This document shows, in pieces, positions 55,026-64,000 of a DNA stretch of 64,000 bases. The position numbers and the translations under genes are program-made. This DNA is from an uncultured Acetatifactor sp. Lineage in GTDB: Bacteria; Bacillota; Clostridia; Lachnospirales; Lachnospiraceae. The notes under the pieces are model-generated. The model did not search any database. It saw nothing but the letters and a program-made list of their open reading frames with translations, and had not been told where the DNA came from. Location of the stretch: contig CAKSAN010000002.1 in NCBI GenBank assembly GCA_934436435.1, positions 124,001-188,000 on the forward strand. The letters run 5' to 3'. How positions within the stretch are numbered: the first letter of the stretch is position 1; the number at the start of each line of letters is the position of its first letter.

Positions 55026-55058
55026 CCCCAAAGTTGAAATAATCACTTTGGGGTCTTT
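55026..55058 (+). terminator. Terminator after the DUF6465 gene
   Basis: CCCCAAAGT and ACTTTGGGG form a perfect 9-bp stem with a 10-base loop and TCTTTG tail. Confidence 0.85.
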
Positions 55059-55088
55059 GTATCTATAAAAATGTTAAAGGATGACAGA

Positions 55089-56480
55089 ATGCAGAAAAAA
55101 TCAGAAAAGATTATTTTTACATTATATCTGCTGGGGTTTCTGGCTCTGGCACTTACGGTCGCTCTGCTGCAGCCGCTGGCCAATACTCCTCCCCTGTTCG
55201 GGAATCCTCCGGATGAACATGCGAGATACCTGATTCCGCAGTTTATCTGTAAATACGGAAAGATTCCTACGGGATGGGAGGAAGAGGTGCGGATCCCCGC
55301 CTATGGATTTTCCTATGCTCTGTATAACGTGTTCCCTTATATCGTACAGGGGTATCTCATGCGTTTTGTGAACCTGTTTACGGAATCTGAGGTAGCGCTG
55401 CTCTATACCGCAAGACTGGTGAATGTAACCTTTGGCCTGCTGATGGCAGTGGTGGTATACTTTATTGGGAAAAGAGTGTTTTGGGATGACAGATTCCGCT
55501 GGATGTTCTGCTTTGCCGTGACCTACCTGCCGGAAGGACTGTTCCTGCACACCTATGTGAACACCGATTCCTGCTGCATGTTGTCTACGGCCATGATGGT
55601 ATATGCGCTGATCTGTGTCTATCAGGACGGCATCAATGTCCGCAACAGCCTGTGGATGAGCGGAGGTATTATTCTATGCGCACTTTCTTATTATAATGCC
55701 TACGGATATATAGTAAGCTGCATTTTACTCTTTCTGCTGTTCTTTTTGCGAAAAAAGGAAAGCGGCTATTCTTATGACTGGAAGAATATGTTAAAGTATG
55801 GTTTTCTGATCGCAGGAGTGGTGCTTTTGGGGATCAGCTGGTGGTTCATCCGTAGCTACATTGTTCTGGAGGGAGATCTGCTGGGACTGGCTACCCGGGA
55901 AAAGATGGCGATCCAATATGCGGTAGAGAGTGTCAATCCGCTGACGATGCAGACTTATCAGTCCATGGGGTATACGGTGCTGGAAATGTTCCGGGAACGC
56001 TACACATTGTCCGGACTGTTTCACAGTTTTGTGGCGGCATTCGGTTCCATGTCGATCTATGGAAGCATCTGGCTGTACCGGGCGTATAAAGTATTTTTTA
56101 CTCTGGGCACCGTGGGAAGCCTTCTGTATGTGATCTGTTATAAGAAGCGTCGCAAAATATCCGGAAGAGAATGGTTCTTCCATATCAATATGTTGTATTG
56201 CATTTTTATGCCGACGTTTCTGACCATTTATTATGCATACACCACGGATTACCAGAATCAGGGACGTTACCTTCTCCCGGCACTGATCCCGCTGATGTAT
56301 TACATGGTAAAAGGAATCCAGAAGCTTTCGGAATTGAAGATCAAAGGTAGAACCTTTCCCCGGTGGCTTGTGAACACAGGGATTGCAATATGCTTTCTGA
56401 TTCTTGTCGGAGGCACAATAGATATGGTATATGTACGGGCACTCCCCATATATCTGGAGACAGGACTGGTACTGAAATAG
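55089..56480 (+). CDS. Multi-pass membrane protein, DUF2142/GT39-like
   Basis: 463 residues with about ten to twelve hydrophobic segments. After the first helix, GNPPDEHARYLIPQF resembles the acidic loop of DUF2142 and of glycosyltransferase family 39/83 (GT-C fold), where Asp/Glu binds a lipid-linked sugar. Long extracytoplasmic loops (for example YIVLEGDLLGLATREKMAIQ) and QGRYLLPALIPLMYYM near the end fit that group. A role in surface polysaccharide or protein glycosylation is inferred only. AAAGG lies 8 bases before ATG 55089, preferred over ATG 55071. A terminator overlaps its last codons. Confidence 0.6.
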   Translation: MQKKSEKIIFTLYLLGFLALALTVALLQPLANTPPLFGNPPDEHARYLIPQFICKYGKIPTGWEEEVRIPAYGFSYALYNVFPYIVQGYLMRFVNLFTESEVALLYTARLVNVTFGLLMAVVVYFIGKRVFWDDRFRWMFCFAVTYLPEGLFLHTYVNTDSCCMLSTAMMVYALICVYQDGINVRNSLWMSGGIILCALSYYNAYGYIVSCILLFLLFFLRKKESGYSYDWKNMLKYGFLIAGVVLLGISWWFIRSYIVLEGDLLGLATREKMAIQYAVESVNPLTMQTYQSMGYTVLEMFRERYTLSGLFHSFVAAFGSMSIYGSIWLYRAYKVFFTLGTVGSLLYVICYKKRRKISGREWFFHINMLYCIFMPTFLTIYYAYTTDYQNQGRYLLPALIPLMYYMVKGIQKLSELKIKGRTFPRWLVNTGIAICFLILVGGTIDMVYVRALPIYLETGLVLK

Positions 56481-56495
56481 TACCGGTCCTTTTTT
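56463..56495 (+). terminator. Terminator overlapping the end of the membrane-protein gene
   Basis: GGACTGGTACT pairs with AGTACCGGTCC (one wobble) around GAAAT, then T6G. The stem includes the last codons and stop at 56478-56480. Confidence 0.85.
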
Positions 56496-56647
56496 GTAAC
56501 TGTTCAGAGCCGTTAAATATGGTCAGATACTCGTCGGATGCTCGCATTCGTAAGAGTTTCTGGCCATATTTATTTGACGAAGTCATCTCAATGAGCAAAA
56601 GGAAAGCCTCGCAGAGGCGGTTTTGCGAATGAGGCTCTGAATAGCTA
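56496..56647 (+). repeat. Structured intergenic repeat, full-length member 8
   Basis: Left GTAACTGTTCAGAGCC (56496-56511) and right GGCTCTGAATAGCTAT; pairing holds with a wobble and one mismatch. Hairpin A: TAAATATGGTCAG/CTGGCCATATTTA with one wobble, capped GGATG-CTCG-CATTC then GTAAG. Linker GACGAAGTCATC. Hairpin B: AT-GA-GCAAAA/TTTTGC-GA-AT with inner GCCTC/GAGGC. It starts directly after the terminator T-run and ends 41 bases before the hrcA promoter. Confidence 0.78.
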
Positions 56648-56688
56648 TTTTTTAATACTTTGTTTAGAATTATTTTCCGGAAAATCAG

Positions 56689-56717
56689 TTGACAATAATA
56701 CCCTATAGTGCTATTTT
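56689..56717 (+). promoter_or_regulatory. Heat-shock operon promoter
   Basis: TTGACA (56689-56694), 17-base spacer, TATTTT (56712-56717). Predicted start near 56724, just before the CIRCE element. Confidence 0.8.
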
Positions 56718-56731
56718 AGGGTAAGAAGATG

Positions 56732-56758
56732 TTAGCACTCCTTTTAGATGAGTGCTAA
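56732..56758. promoter_or_regulatory. CIRCE operator
   Basis: Exact CIRCE: TTAGCACTC, nine bases, GAGTGCTAA. It is the binding site of HrcA, encoded immediately downstream, so the operon is autorepressed and induced by heat or misfolded protein through GroEL titration. Confidence 0.97.
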
Positions 56759-56780
56759 TAATCCCAAAGGGAGTGATGGA

Positions 56781-57809
56781 ATGCAATTGGATGACAGAAA
56801 AACAATTATATTGCAAGCCATTATCCGGAACTACTTGGAAACGGGAGAGCCGGTAGGCAGCAGGACCATTTCAAAATACACGGATCTGAATTTAAGCTCG
56901 GCAACCATCCGGAACGAGATGGCGGATCTGGAAGAGATGGGTTATATCATACAGCCGCACACTTCCGCAGGAAGAATTCCTTCCGATAAGGGATATCGCT
57001 TCTATGTGGATACCATGATGGCTACCAGAGAGCAGGAAGTCAATGAGATGAAGGATATGCTTCTGGAGAGACAGGATAAGCTGGAGAACCTGTTAAAGCA
57101 GGTAGTGAAGACCCTGGCTCAAAACACACAGTACGCCACCATGATCAGTGCTCCGCAGGTACATCGCAACAAGGTAAAGTTCATCCAGCTGTCCCGGGTA
57201 GATGCCGGACAGATCCTGGCAGTCATCGTTGCCGAAGGCAATGTGATCAAGAACAATATCCTGGCGGTGAATCAGGAACTGGATGATGAGACATTGCTGA
57301 AGCTGAACATTCTGTTGAACACCCACCTCAATGGATTATCCATGGAGGAGATTAACTTAGGAATGATCGCAGCGATGAAACAACAGGCCGGAATCCACAG
57401 TGAGATCGTCAGTGAGGTGATCGATGCTGTGGCAGATGCCATCAAGGCAGATGAAGACCTGGAGATCTACACCAGCGGTGCCAACAATATTTTCCGGTAT
57501 CCGGAACTGGCAGATCAGTCCAAAGCAAGCGAACTGATCAATGCCTTCGAAGAAAAACAGCAGCTGGGCGGTCTGATTCAGGAATCTCTGGCAGATGAGG
57601 GCAGCACCGGTATTCAGGTGTACATCGGAGATGAGACACCGGTACAGGGCATGAAAGATTGCAGTGTTGTCACAGCTACTTATGAATTGGGTGAAGGCAT
57701 GAAGGGAACCATAGGAATCATAGGTCCCAAGAGAATGGATTATGACAAGGTCATCGGAACCCTGCGAACGGTGCAGAACCAGCTGGATGACCTTTACCGC
57801 AAAGAATAG
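56781..57809 (+). CDS. hrcA: Heat-inducible transcription repressor HrcA
   Basis: 342-residue winged-helix repressor of class I heat-shock genes. N-terminal DNA-binding region (ILQAIIRNYLETGEPVGSRTISK, SSATIRNEMADLEEMGYI, HTSAGRIPSDKGYRFYVD) and the GAF-like middle and C-terminal parts ending MKGTIGIIGPKRMDY. ATG 56781 follows AAGGGAGTG; the upstream in-frame ATG at 56748 lies inside CIRCE and is rejected. First gene of hrcA-grpE-dnaK-dnaJ. Confidence 0.97.
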   Translation: MQLDDRKTIILQAIIRNYLETGEPVGSRTISKYTDLNLSSATIRNEMADLEEMGYIIQPHTSAGRIPSDKGYRFYVDTMMATREQEVNEMKDMLLERQDKLENLLKQVVKTLAQNTQYATMISAPQVHRNKVKFIQLSRVDAGQILAVIVAEGNVIKNNILAVNQELDDETLLKLNILLNTHLNGLSMEEINLGMIAAMKQQAGIHSEIVSEVIDAVADAIKADEDLEIYTSGANNIFRYPELADQSKASELINAFEEKQQLGGLIQESLADEGSTGIQVYIGDETPVQGMKDCSVVTATYELGEGMKGTIGIIGPKRMDYDKVIGTLRTVQNQLDDLYRKE

Positions 57810-57834
57810 ACAGATTCCAGAAAGGAAAGTAAGA

Positions 57835-58440
57835 ATGGCAGAACAGGAAAAGGAAATATTAGAAGAAGAAATGGAACAGGATCTTTCGGAAGCCGAAGAG
57901 CTGAAGGAAGAAGAGGCCGAAAAAGAAATTGAAAAAGAAGAGCCTGAAAGCAAGGAAGACAAAAAGGCAGCAAAGAAACAGGCAAAGCTGAACAAGAAAG
58001 AAGATTCCTACAAGGAGAAGATCGATCAGCTGGAAGACAGAGTAAAACGTCAGATGGCGGAGTTCGAGAACTTCCGTAAGAGAACCGACAAAGAAAAGCA
58101 GGCCATGTTCGATACCGGCGCCAAGAGCGTGATCGAGAAGATCCTTCCGGTGGTGGACAATTTTGAAAGAGGCCTGGCAACGGTTCCCGAAGAATCCAAA
58201 GAAGATCCTTTTGTAGACGGTATGAACCGCATCTACAAGCAGTTGATGTCAGAACTTGAGAACATCGGTGTGAAACCCATCGAAGCTGTCGGACAGGAAT
58301 TTGATCCGAACCTTCACAACGCAGTCATGCAGGTGGAGAGCGATGAGTATGAATCCGGTGTGGTAGCCCAGGAACTTCAGAAGGGTTACACATACCATGA
58401 CATGGTCGTAAGACACAGCATGGTAGGAGTTGTTCAATAA
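57835..58440 (+). CDS. grpE: Nucleotide exchange factor GrpE
   Basis: 201-residue cochaperone that releases ADP from DnaK. A highly charged Glu/Lys N-terminus (about 1-65) leads to a coiled coil (DSYKEKIDQLEDRVKRQMAEF), the conserved FENFRKRTDKEK, and the C-terminal beta wing with EAVGQEFDPNLHNAV. AAAGGAAAG precedes ATG 57835, 25 bases after hrcA. The acidic tail is longer than in many relatives. Confidence 0.96.
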   Translation: MAEQEKEILEEEMEQDLSEAEELKEEEAEKEIEKEEPESKEDKKAAKKQAKLNKKEDSYKEKIDQLEDRVKRQMAEFENFRKRTDKEKQAMFDTGAKSVIEKILPVVDNFERGLATVPEESKEDPFVDGMNRIYKQLMSELENIGVKPIEAVGQEFDPNLHNAVMQVESDEYESGVVAQELQKGYTYHDMVVRHSMVGVVQ

Positions 58441-58498
58441 ATCAGCTATCACATATTTTTAGATATAGAAACCATAAAATGCAAACAAGAAAGAGTAA

Positions 58499-60397
<1,899 letters not shown>

Positions 60398-60403
60398 ATA
60401 AGC

Positions 60404-60432
60404 TTCACAAATAAGGCAAATCGTGGTATAAC
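60404..60432 (+). promoter_or_regulatory. Candidate secondary promoter for dnaJ
   Basis: TTCACA (60404-60409), 17-base spacer, TATAAC (60427-60432), starting seven bases after the dnaK stop. It would give dnaJ expression independent of CIRCE. Confidence 0.45.
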
Positions 60433-60469
60433 AGTAAATGCTGTGTAACAGTGATTGCAAATAACAGGG

Positions 60470-60499
60470 GCACAGGGTATGCGAAAGCGTGCCCTGTGC
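60470..60499 (+). other. dnaK-dnaJ intercistronic hairpin
   Basis: GCACAGGG and CCCTGTGC form a perfect outer stem, with a possible inner TGC-GAAA-GCG. The tail (ATAACCGTTTTC) is not a full T-run, so partial termination or mRNA processing between dnaK and dnaJ is likely. Confidence 0.6.
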
Positions 60500-60536
60500 A
60501 TAACCGTTTTCAGATTTATGTGACAGAGGTGTAAAA

Positions 60537-61718
60537 ATGGCAGAGCAGAAGAGAGACTATTACGAGGTCCTCGGTGTAGATAAGAACGCAGATGACGCTG
60601 CAATCAAAAAAGCATACCGGGTACTGGCGAAAAAATACCATCCCGACATGAACCCCGGAGACAAGGATGCAGAACAGAAATTCAAAGAGGCTTCCGAGGC
60701 TTATGCCGTGCTGAGTGATCCCGAAAAGAGACGCCAGTATGATCAGTATGGTCATGCTGCATTTGAAGGAGCCGGCGGCGGTGCCGGTGGGTTTGATTTC
60801 AGCGGTGCTGATTTCGGAGATATTTTCGGAGACATCTTCGGAGATCTATTCGGCGGCGGAAGAAGCAGAGGTGCCAGAAATAACGGCCCTATGAAGGGTG
60901 CCAATATCCGTACCAGCGTTCATATCACTTTTGATGAAGCAGTCTTCGGCTGTAAGAAAGAGATCGACCTTACGGTGAAGGAGACCTGTAAGACCTGTAA
61001 CGGTTCCGGTGCGAAGCCGGGAACCAGCCCCGAGACCTGTACCAAGTGTGGTGGTAAGGGGCAGGTGGTATTTACCCAGCAGTCCTTCTTCGGCACAGTG
61101 CGTAATGTACAGACCTGTCCTGACTGTCAGGGTACCGGTAAGGTGATCAAGGAGAAGTGCCCGGATTGCCGTGGTACCGGATACATCCCTATGAAGAAGC
61201 GTTATGCGGTGGATATTCCCGCAGGTATTGATAACGGACAGTCCACCCGTATGCCCGGACTGGGCGAGCCCGGCATTAACGGAGGTCCCAGAGGTGATGT
61301 ACTGGTAGAAGTGATCGTAGAACGTCATCCGATTTTCCAGAGACAGGATTTCGACATTTTCTCTACCGTTCCCATTTCCTTTGCAGTAGCGGCATTGGGC
61401 GGCGAAGTATTGATCGATACCGTAGACGGCAAGGTAGTATATGATGTAAAGGCCGGAACCCAGACTGACACCAAGATCCGCCTGCGCGGTAAGGGTGTTC
61501 CTTCCTGGAGGAACAAGGATGTCCGCGGTGACCACTATGTAACGCTGGTGGTGCAGACTCCCAATAAGCTGAAGCCGGAAGCAAAGGAACTGCTGAAGCA
61601 GTTCGATGCTCTGACCGGTGATTCCCTGAATGCGGTGAAAAATGCCACCGGACAGGGAGAGGGCGAGACCAAGGAGAAAGATCCCAAGGACGGCAAAAAG
61701 AAAAAGTTTTGGAAGTAA
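60537..61718 (+). CDS. dnaJ: Chaperone DnaJ (Hsp40)
   Basis: 393-residue type I J-protein that delivers substrates to DnaK and stimulates its ATPase. J domain (residues about 5-70) with HPD in [10 protein letters not shown], Gly/Phe region ([20 protein letters not shown]), four zinc-binding CxxCxGxG repeats ([32 protein letters not shown]) and the C-terminal substrate domains. The last 20 residues are Lys-rich. GAGG precedes the ATG. Last gene of the heat-shock operon. Confidence 0.97.
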   Translation: MAEQKRDYYEVLGVDKNADDAAIKKAYRVLAKKYHPDMNPGDKDAEQKFKEASEAYAVLSDPEKRRQYDQYGHAAFEGAGGGAGGFDFSGADFGDIFGDIFGDLFGGGRSRGARNNGPMKGANIRTSVHITFDEAVFGCKKEIDLTVKETCKTCNGSGAKPGTSPETCTKCGGKGQVVFTQQSFFGTVRNVQTCPDCQGTGKVIKEKCPDCRGTGYIPMKKRYAVDIPAGIDNGQSTRMPGLGEPGINGGPRGDVLVEVIVERHPIFQRQDFDIFSTVPISFAVAALGGEVLIDTVDGKVVYDVKAGTQTDTKIRLRGKGVPSWRNKDVRGDHYVTLVVQTPNKLKPEAKELLKQFDALTGDSLNAVKNATGQGEGETKEKDPKDGKKKKFWK

Positions 61719-61740
61719 AATCAGGTAAATGAAATTATCC

Positions 61741-61888
61741 GCAGCCCGCATTGGGGCTAAGGACCGCAGACCCGTTTCCACTTCGGACGCAGACCGTAGC
61801 GGTACATAAGCGAAGAAAGTACCTTCGCTAAGTACCGACGGCTGCTTAGAGTCTGCGTGCCCTTACCCCAATGAGGGTTGCTTTTTTA
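61741..61888 (+). ncRNA. Long rod-like structured RNA or elaborate terminator after dnaJ
   Basis: The 5' arm GCAGCCCGCATTGGGG (61741-61756) continues into CTAAGG and CCGCAGAC and pairs with GTCTGCG, CCCTT and CCCCAATGAGGGTTGC (to 61881), ending in T6. Inside is a second long hairpin: CGGTAC-ATA-AGCGAAG against CTTCGCT-AA-GTACCG (61800-61838). CGCAGAC occurs twice on the 5' side, so two alternative pairings with GTCTGCG exist. It may only terminate the dnaJ operon, but its size is well beyond a simple terminator. The remaining sequence to 62009 shows no other feature. Confidence 0.55.
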
Positions 61889-62009
61889 TTGACAATCATT
61901 TTGAATACAATTTTGAAATTATGTTGGGGCGAACGGTTTGACAGAATGAGTAGAAACGCTTACAATTCAAGTAGTTATGCAGTCTGTGACGCAAAGGAGC
62001 CTACAGGGG

Positions 62010-63593
62010 ATGGAGAATCGGAGAGAGGAATTTCTGAAAATCGTATGTCAGATCTACATGGCTGCCATTCTCGTGGTGTTGCCTCTTTACTATATTCCAT
62101 GGAATGGGTATTATAAGCTGGGTGATACCAAATACTACCTGTACCGTAATATTTCCCTGCTCTGCATCGGCGTCTGGCTGGTGACGGAACTGCTGGCAGC
62201 CATCAGCGGATGGTGGACAAAGAACGGCCACGGATCCGGAAGGGGCTTGCGGGGAACAGCGAGAGAGCTGGCCGGAAGGTGTCGGGAGCATGCCGTGACA
62301 ACATCGGTATGTCTGTACGCACTGGCTGCCGTGATCTCCGCGATATGCAGTCCCTATGGCAGCACCGCCTGGAACGGAGAGCGGGAATGGTATATGGGGG
62401 CTGTCACGATCTGCCTTATGACCGGCGGATTTTTGCTGGCGGCGAAGTACGGAGAACAATGCAGACAGGCATTATTTCTGGGAGAAGCGGCCTTTGTGGC
62501 CGTTACCCTGATCGGCCTGTTTCAGAAACTTGGATATGATCCGCTGGGACTGCTAAAGGGATATGTGGTGGGAGACTGGGAATATACCCATATGATTGCC
62601 ACACTGGGTAACAGTAATTGGCTCAATGGCTATTACAGTGTCATGTTTCCTTTTTCCCTGGCGCTATTCCAACAGGCTGTAACGGAAGAAAAGAGAACCC
62701 TGAGAATTGTATGGGGAATATGTAATGTGCCAGCGGTCATGCTTCTGCTTTTGCAGGGGAGCGATAGCGGAGTGATCGTGGCGTGTGTAGCCATCGGTCT
62801 GTGCTTTTGGGAGAACCGGAAACAGATGTCCTGGGAGCCTTATTTACTTTTACTTGCGGCATCGGCTGTGGGAGTAAGAAGCTGGGGAGGCTGGATGAAA
62901 AGTCTGGGGACTTATTATATTCTGCTACAGGACGGAATTGCTAAAAAGCTGGCAGTGTGGCAGGGATGGATTCCCTTCGTGCTGCTTTGTCTGGTATTTT
63001 GCGGTATTTATCACAGGATCCCGGCAGATAAAAAGAGAATATTGCAAAAATGCGTATTTTGCGGCGTACTGGCAGCGGCAGCAGGGATTGCGGTATGGTA
63101 TTTGCATCGCATCTCCGGAATGGATTTTGCGGAATGGGGCAACCGCCGGGGAAGGCTGTGGCAGATGGCGTGGACCGGTTTCCGGGAAGGTAATCTGCAT
63201 CAGAAGCTGTTGGGGGCCGGACCGGATTGTTTTGCAGAATATCTGGGAGAATTGCTGCCCGGAGGTACCGTACTTTTTGATAAAGGATATTTTAATGGTT
63301 CTGTTTTCACCAATGCTCATAATGAGTGGCTTACCACACTGATCAATATGGGACTGCTGGGAGTGGCAGCCTATGCCGCTGTTTTTATAACGGCGCTGCG
63401 AACCTATAGGAGGAATTTTCTCGCAGTATTATTACTGCTTACCTACGGGATACATTCCCTGATCAGCTTTCAGCAGGTGCTGAATGCGCCGTTTTTCTTT
63501 CTGGTGCTGGGACTGTGTGAAGCGGCGGATCGGAGAGAAAAGACAAAAACAAATAGCGTGGACACGGATGAGGAGTCGTTAGAGGTTAAATGA
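62010..63593 (+). CDS. O-antigen ligase/Wzy-type membrane protein
   Basis: 527 residues with about twelve hydrophobic segments. A large extracytoplasmic loop contains GNRRGRLWQMAWTGFREGNLHQKLLGAGPDCF, and NAHNEWLTTLINMGLLG, the hallmark of the O-antigen ligase/polymerase (PF04932) family. Probable role: polymerising or transferring a surface polysaccharide; the acceptor is unknown. AAAGGAG lies 10 bases before ATG 62010. Its stop overlaps the start of the next gene (ATGA). Confidence 0.8.
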   Translation: MENRREEFLKIVCQIYMAAILVVLPLYYIPWNGYYKLGDTKYYLYRNISLLCIGVWLVTELLAAISGWWTKNGHGSGRGLRGTARELAGRCREHAVTTSVCLYALAAVISAICSPYGSTAWNGEREWYMGAVTICLMTGGFLLAAKYGEQCRQALFLGEAAFVAVTLIGLFQKLGYDPLGLLKGYVVGDWEYTHMIATLGNSNWLNGYYSVMFPFSLALFQQAVTEEKRTLRIVWGICNVPAVMLLLLQGSDSGVIVACVAIGLCFWENRKQMSWEPYLLLLAASAVGVRSWGGWMKSLGTYYILLQDGIAKKLAVWQGWIPFVLLCLVFCGIYHRIPADKKRILQKCVFCGVLAAAAGIAVWYLHRISGMDFAEWGNRRGRLWQMAWTGFREGNLHQKLLGAGPDCFAEYLGELLPGGTVLFDKGYFNGSVFTNAHNEWLTTLINMGLLGVAAYAAVFITALRTYRRNFLAVLLLLTYGIHSLISFQQVLNAPFFFLVLGLCEAADRREKTKTNSVDTDEESLEVK

Positions 63594-64000
63594 AAAATAT
63601 TTGGAAAATTTTTACCGGAGATTTGAAAAAACTGGTGAAACAACCCTTTGCCCTGATCATTATTATTGGGTTGTGCGTGATACCGTCACTGTATGCGTGG
63701 TTTAATATTTTTGCCAACTGGGATCCCTATGCGAATACCGGAGGAATTCCCGTGGCGGTAGTATCTCTGGATCAGGATTATACGCTGAAAGACGGCTCGG
63801 TGGTAAATATGGGAGAATCCGTACTGGACAGCCTGCATTCCAACACCAGTGTAAAATGGATCTTCCTGGATACCGAGGAAGAGGCACGGGAAGGCGTGGA
63901 AGCGGGAACCTATTATGCGGCCATCGTCATTACGGATCAATTTACCTATAGTATGTACAATGTATTTTCCGATGATTTCGAAAATCCCGCGCTGATCTAT
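63590..64000 (+). CDS. YhgE/Pip-domain membrane protein, 3' end outside window
   Basis: First 137 residues visible. A short N-terminus (MKNIWKIFTGDLKKLVKQPF) leads to one membrane helix (ALIIIIGLCVIPSLYAWFNI), the conserved NWDPYANTGGIPVAVVSLD, then an extracytoplasmic segment. This start is characteristic of YhgE/Pip (phage-infection-protein) family, related to ABC-2 transporters, often in ESX/type VII or export loci. The ATG overlaps the previous stop (ATGA), with GAGG upstream. Function in this organism is unknown. Confidence 0.85.
   Translation, partial: MKNIWKIFTGDLKKLVKQPFALIIIIGLCVIPSLYAWFNIFANWDPYANTGGIPVAVVSLDQDYTLKDGSVVNMGESVLDSLHSNTSVKWIFLDTEEEAREGVEAGTYYAAIVITDQFTYSMYNVFSDDFENPALIY

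Noticed and set aside
61741..61888. Structure after dnaJ as 6S RNA
   Set aside because: Rod shape and central unpaired region are similar, but it is shorter than usual, and I cannot show the promoter-like central bubble or an own promoter.

Overview
The window reads as a stretch of a Firmicutes chromosome, most likely a gut Lachnospiraceae. The grounds are a CIRCE-controlled hrcA-grpE-dnaK-dnaJ operon, an hprK/glk/murB/rapZ/whiA/crh-like cluster, a GlpA-like + FAD protein + DUF1667 + glpK operon, a DUF6465-type Lys/Ala-rich protein, YesM/YesN two-component proteins and LacI-controlled maltodextrin ABC transporters. I see no rRNA, tRNA, CRISPR array, transposase, integrase or phage gene. Species cannot be fixed from this sequence alone.

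Layout. 1-1346: 3' part of a phosphohexomutase. 1517-9348: amino-sugar locus (YesM-like kinase, lipoprotein, two permeases, YesN-like regulator, nagB, nagA). 9575-12381: ftsH and a double-ACT protein. 12692-18703: first LacI/GH13/ABC maltodextrin module. 18836-26819: uvrC, hprK, glucokinase, murB, rapZ, whiA, an HPr-like protein with Asp at position 15, and a lipid/diacylglycerol kinase. 27144-29915: fba, ppiB (minus strand), a GNAT protein. 30190-35634: Amt-PII fusion, MATE pump, aldo/keto reductase, frameshifted AEC carrier. 35736-38532: chemoreceptor (minus) and polysaccharide deacetylase. 38522-44524: second LacI/ABC/GH13 module with different gene order. 44686-49265: glycerol-3-phosphate/glycerol catabolism. 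49419-56480: diguanylate cyclase, aminotransferase, patatin, uppP, DUF6465 protein, multi-pass membrane protein. 56781-61718: heat-shock operon. 62010-64000: O-antigen-ligase-like protein and the start of a YhgE/Pip-type protein.

Metabolic theme: uptake of host or dietary sugars (amino sugars, two maltodextrin systems, glycerol phosphate), feeding glycolysis through glucokinase, phosphohexomutase and class II aldolase, with HPr kinase and a Crh-like partner as the expected carbon-catabolite control.

The most unusual content is a family of structured intergenic repeats of about 130-200 bp, with shorter and solo-end forms. Full-length copies share an architecture: a terminal inverted repeat (usually AACTATTCAGAG / CTCTGAATAGTT), a variable long hairpin capped by a CTTG-type tetraloop and followed by GTAAG, a conserved linker near GACGAAGTAACC, and a second hairpin whose 3' strand is TTTTGCGAATG. 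Stem sequences differ between copies but remain complementary on both sides, as expected for selection on structure. Copies often start within a few bases of a stop codon, and in two cases overlap it. One divergent copy lies in the fba leader. Other points to check: the D15 HPr homolog, a RapZ P-loop with Arg at the Ser/Thr position, an Amt-fused PII domain lacking the T-loop Tyr51, a multi-hairpin amt leader, and a rod-like structured RNA or terminator after dnaJ.
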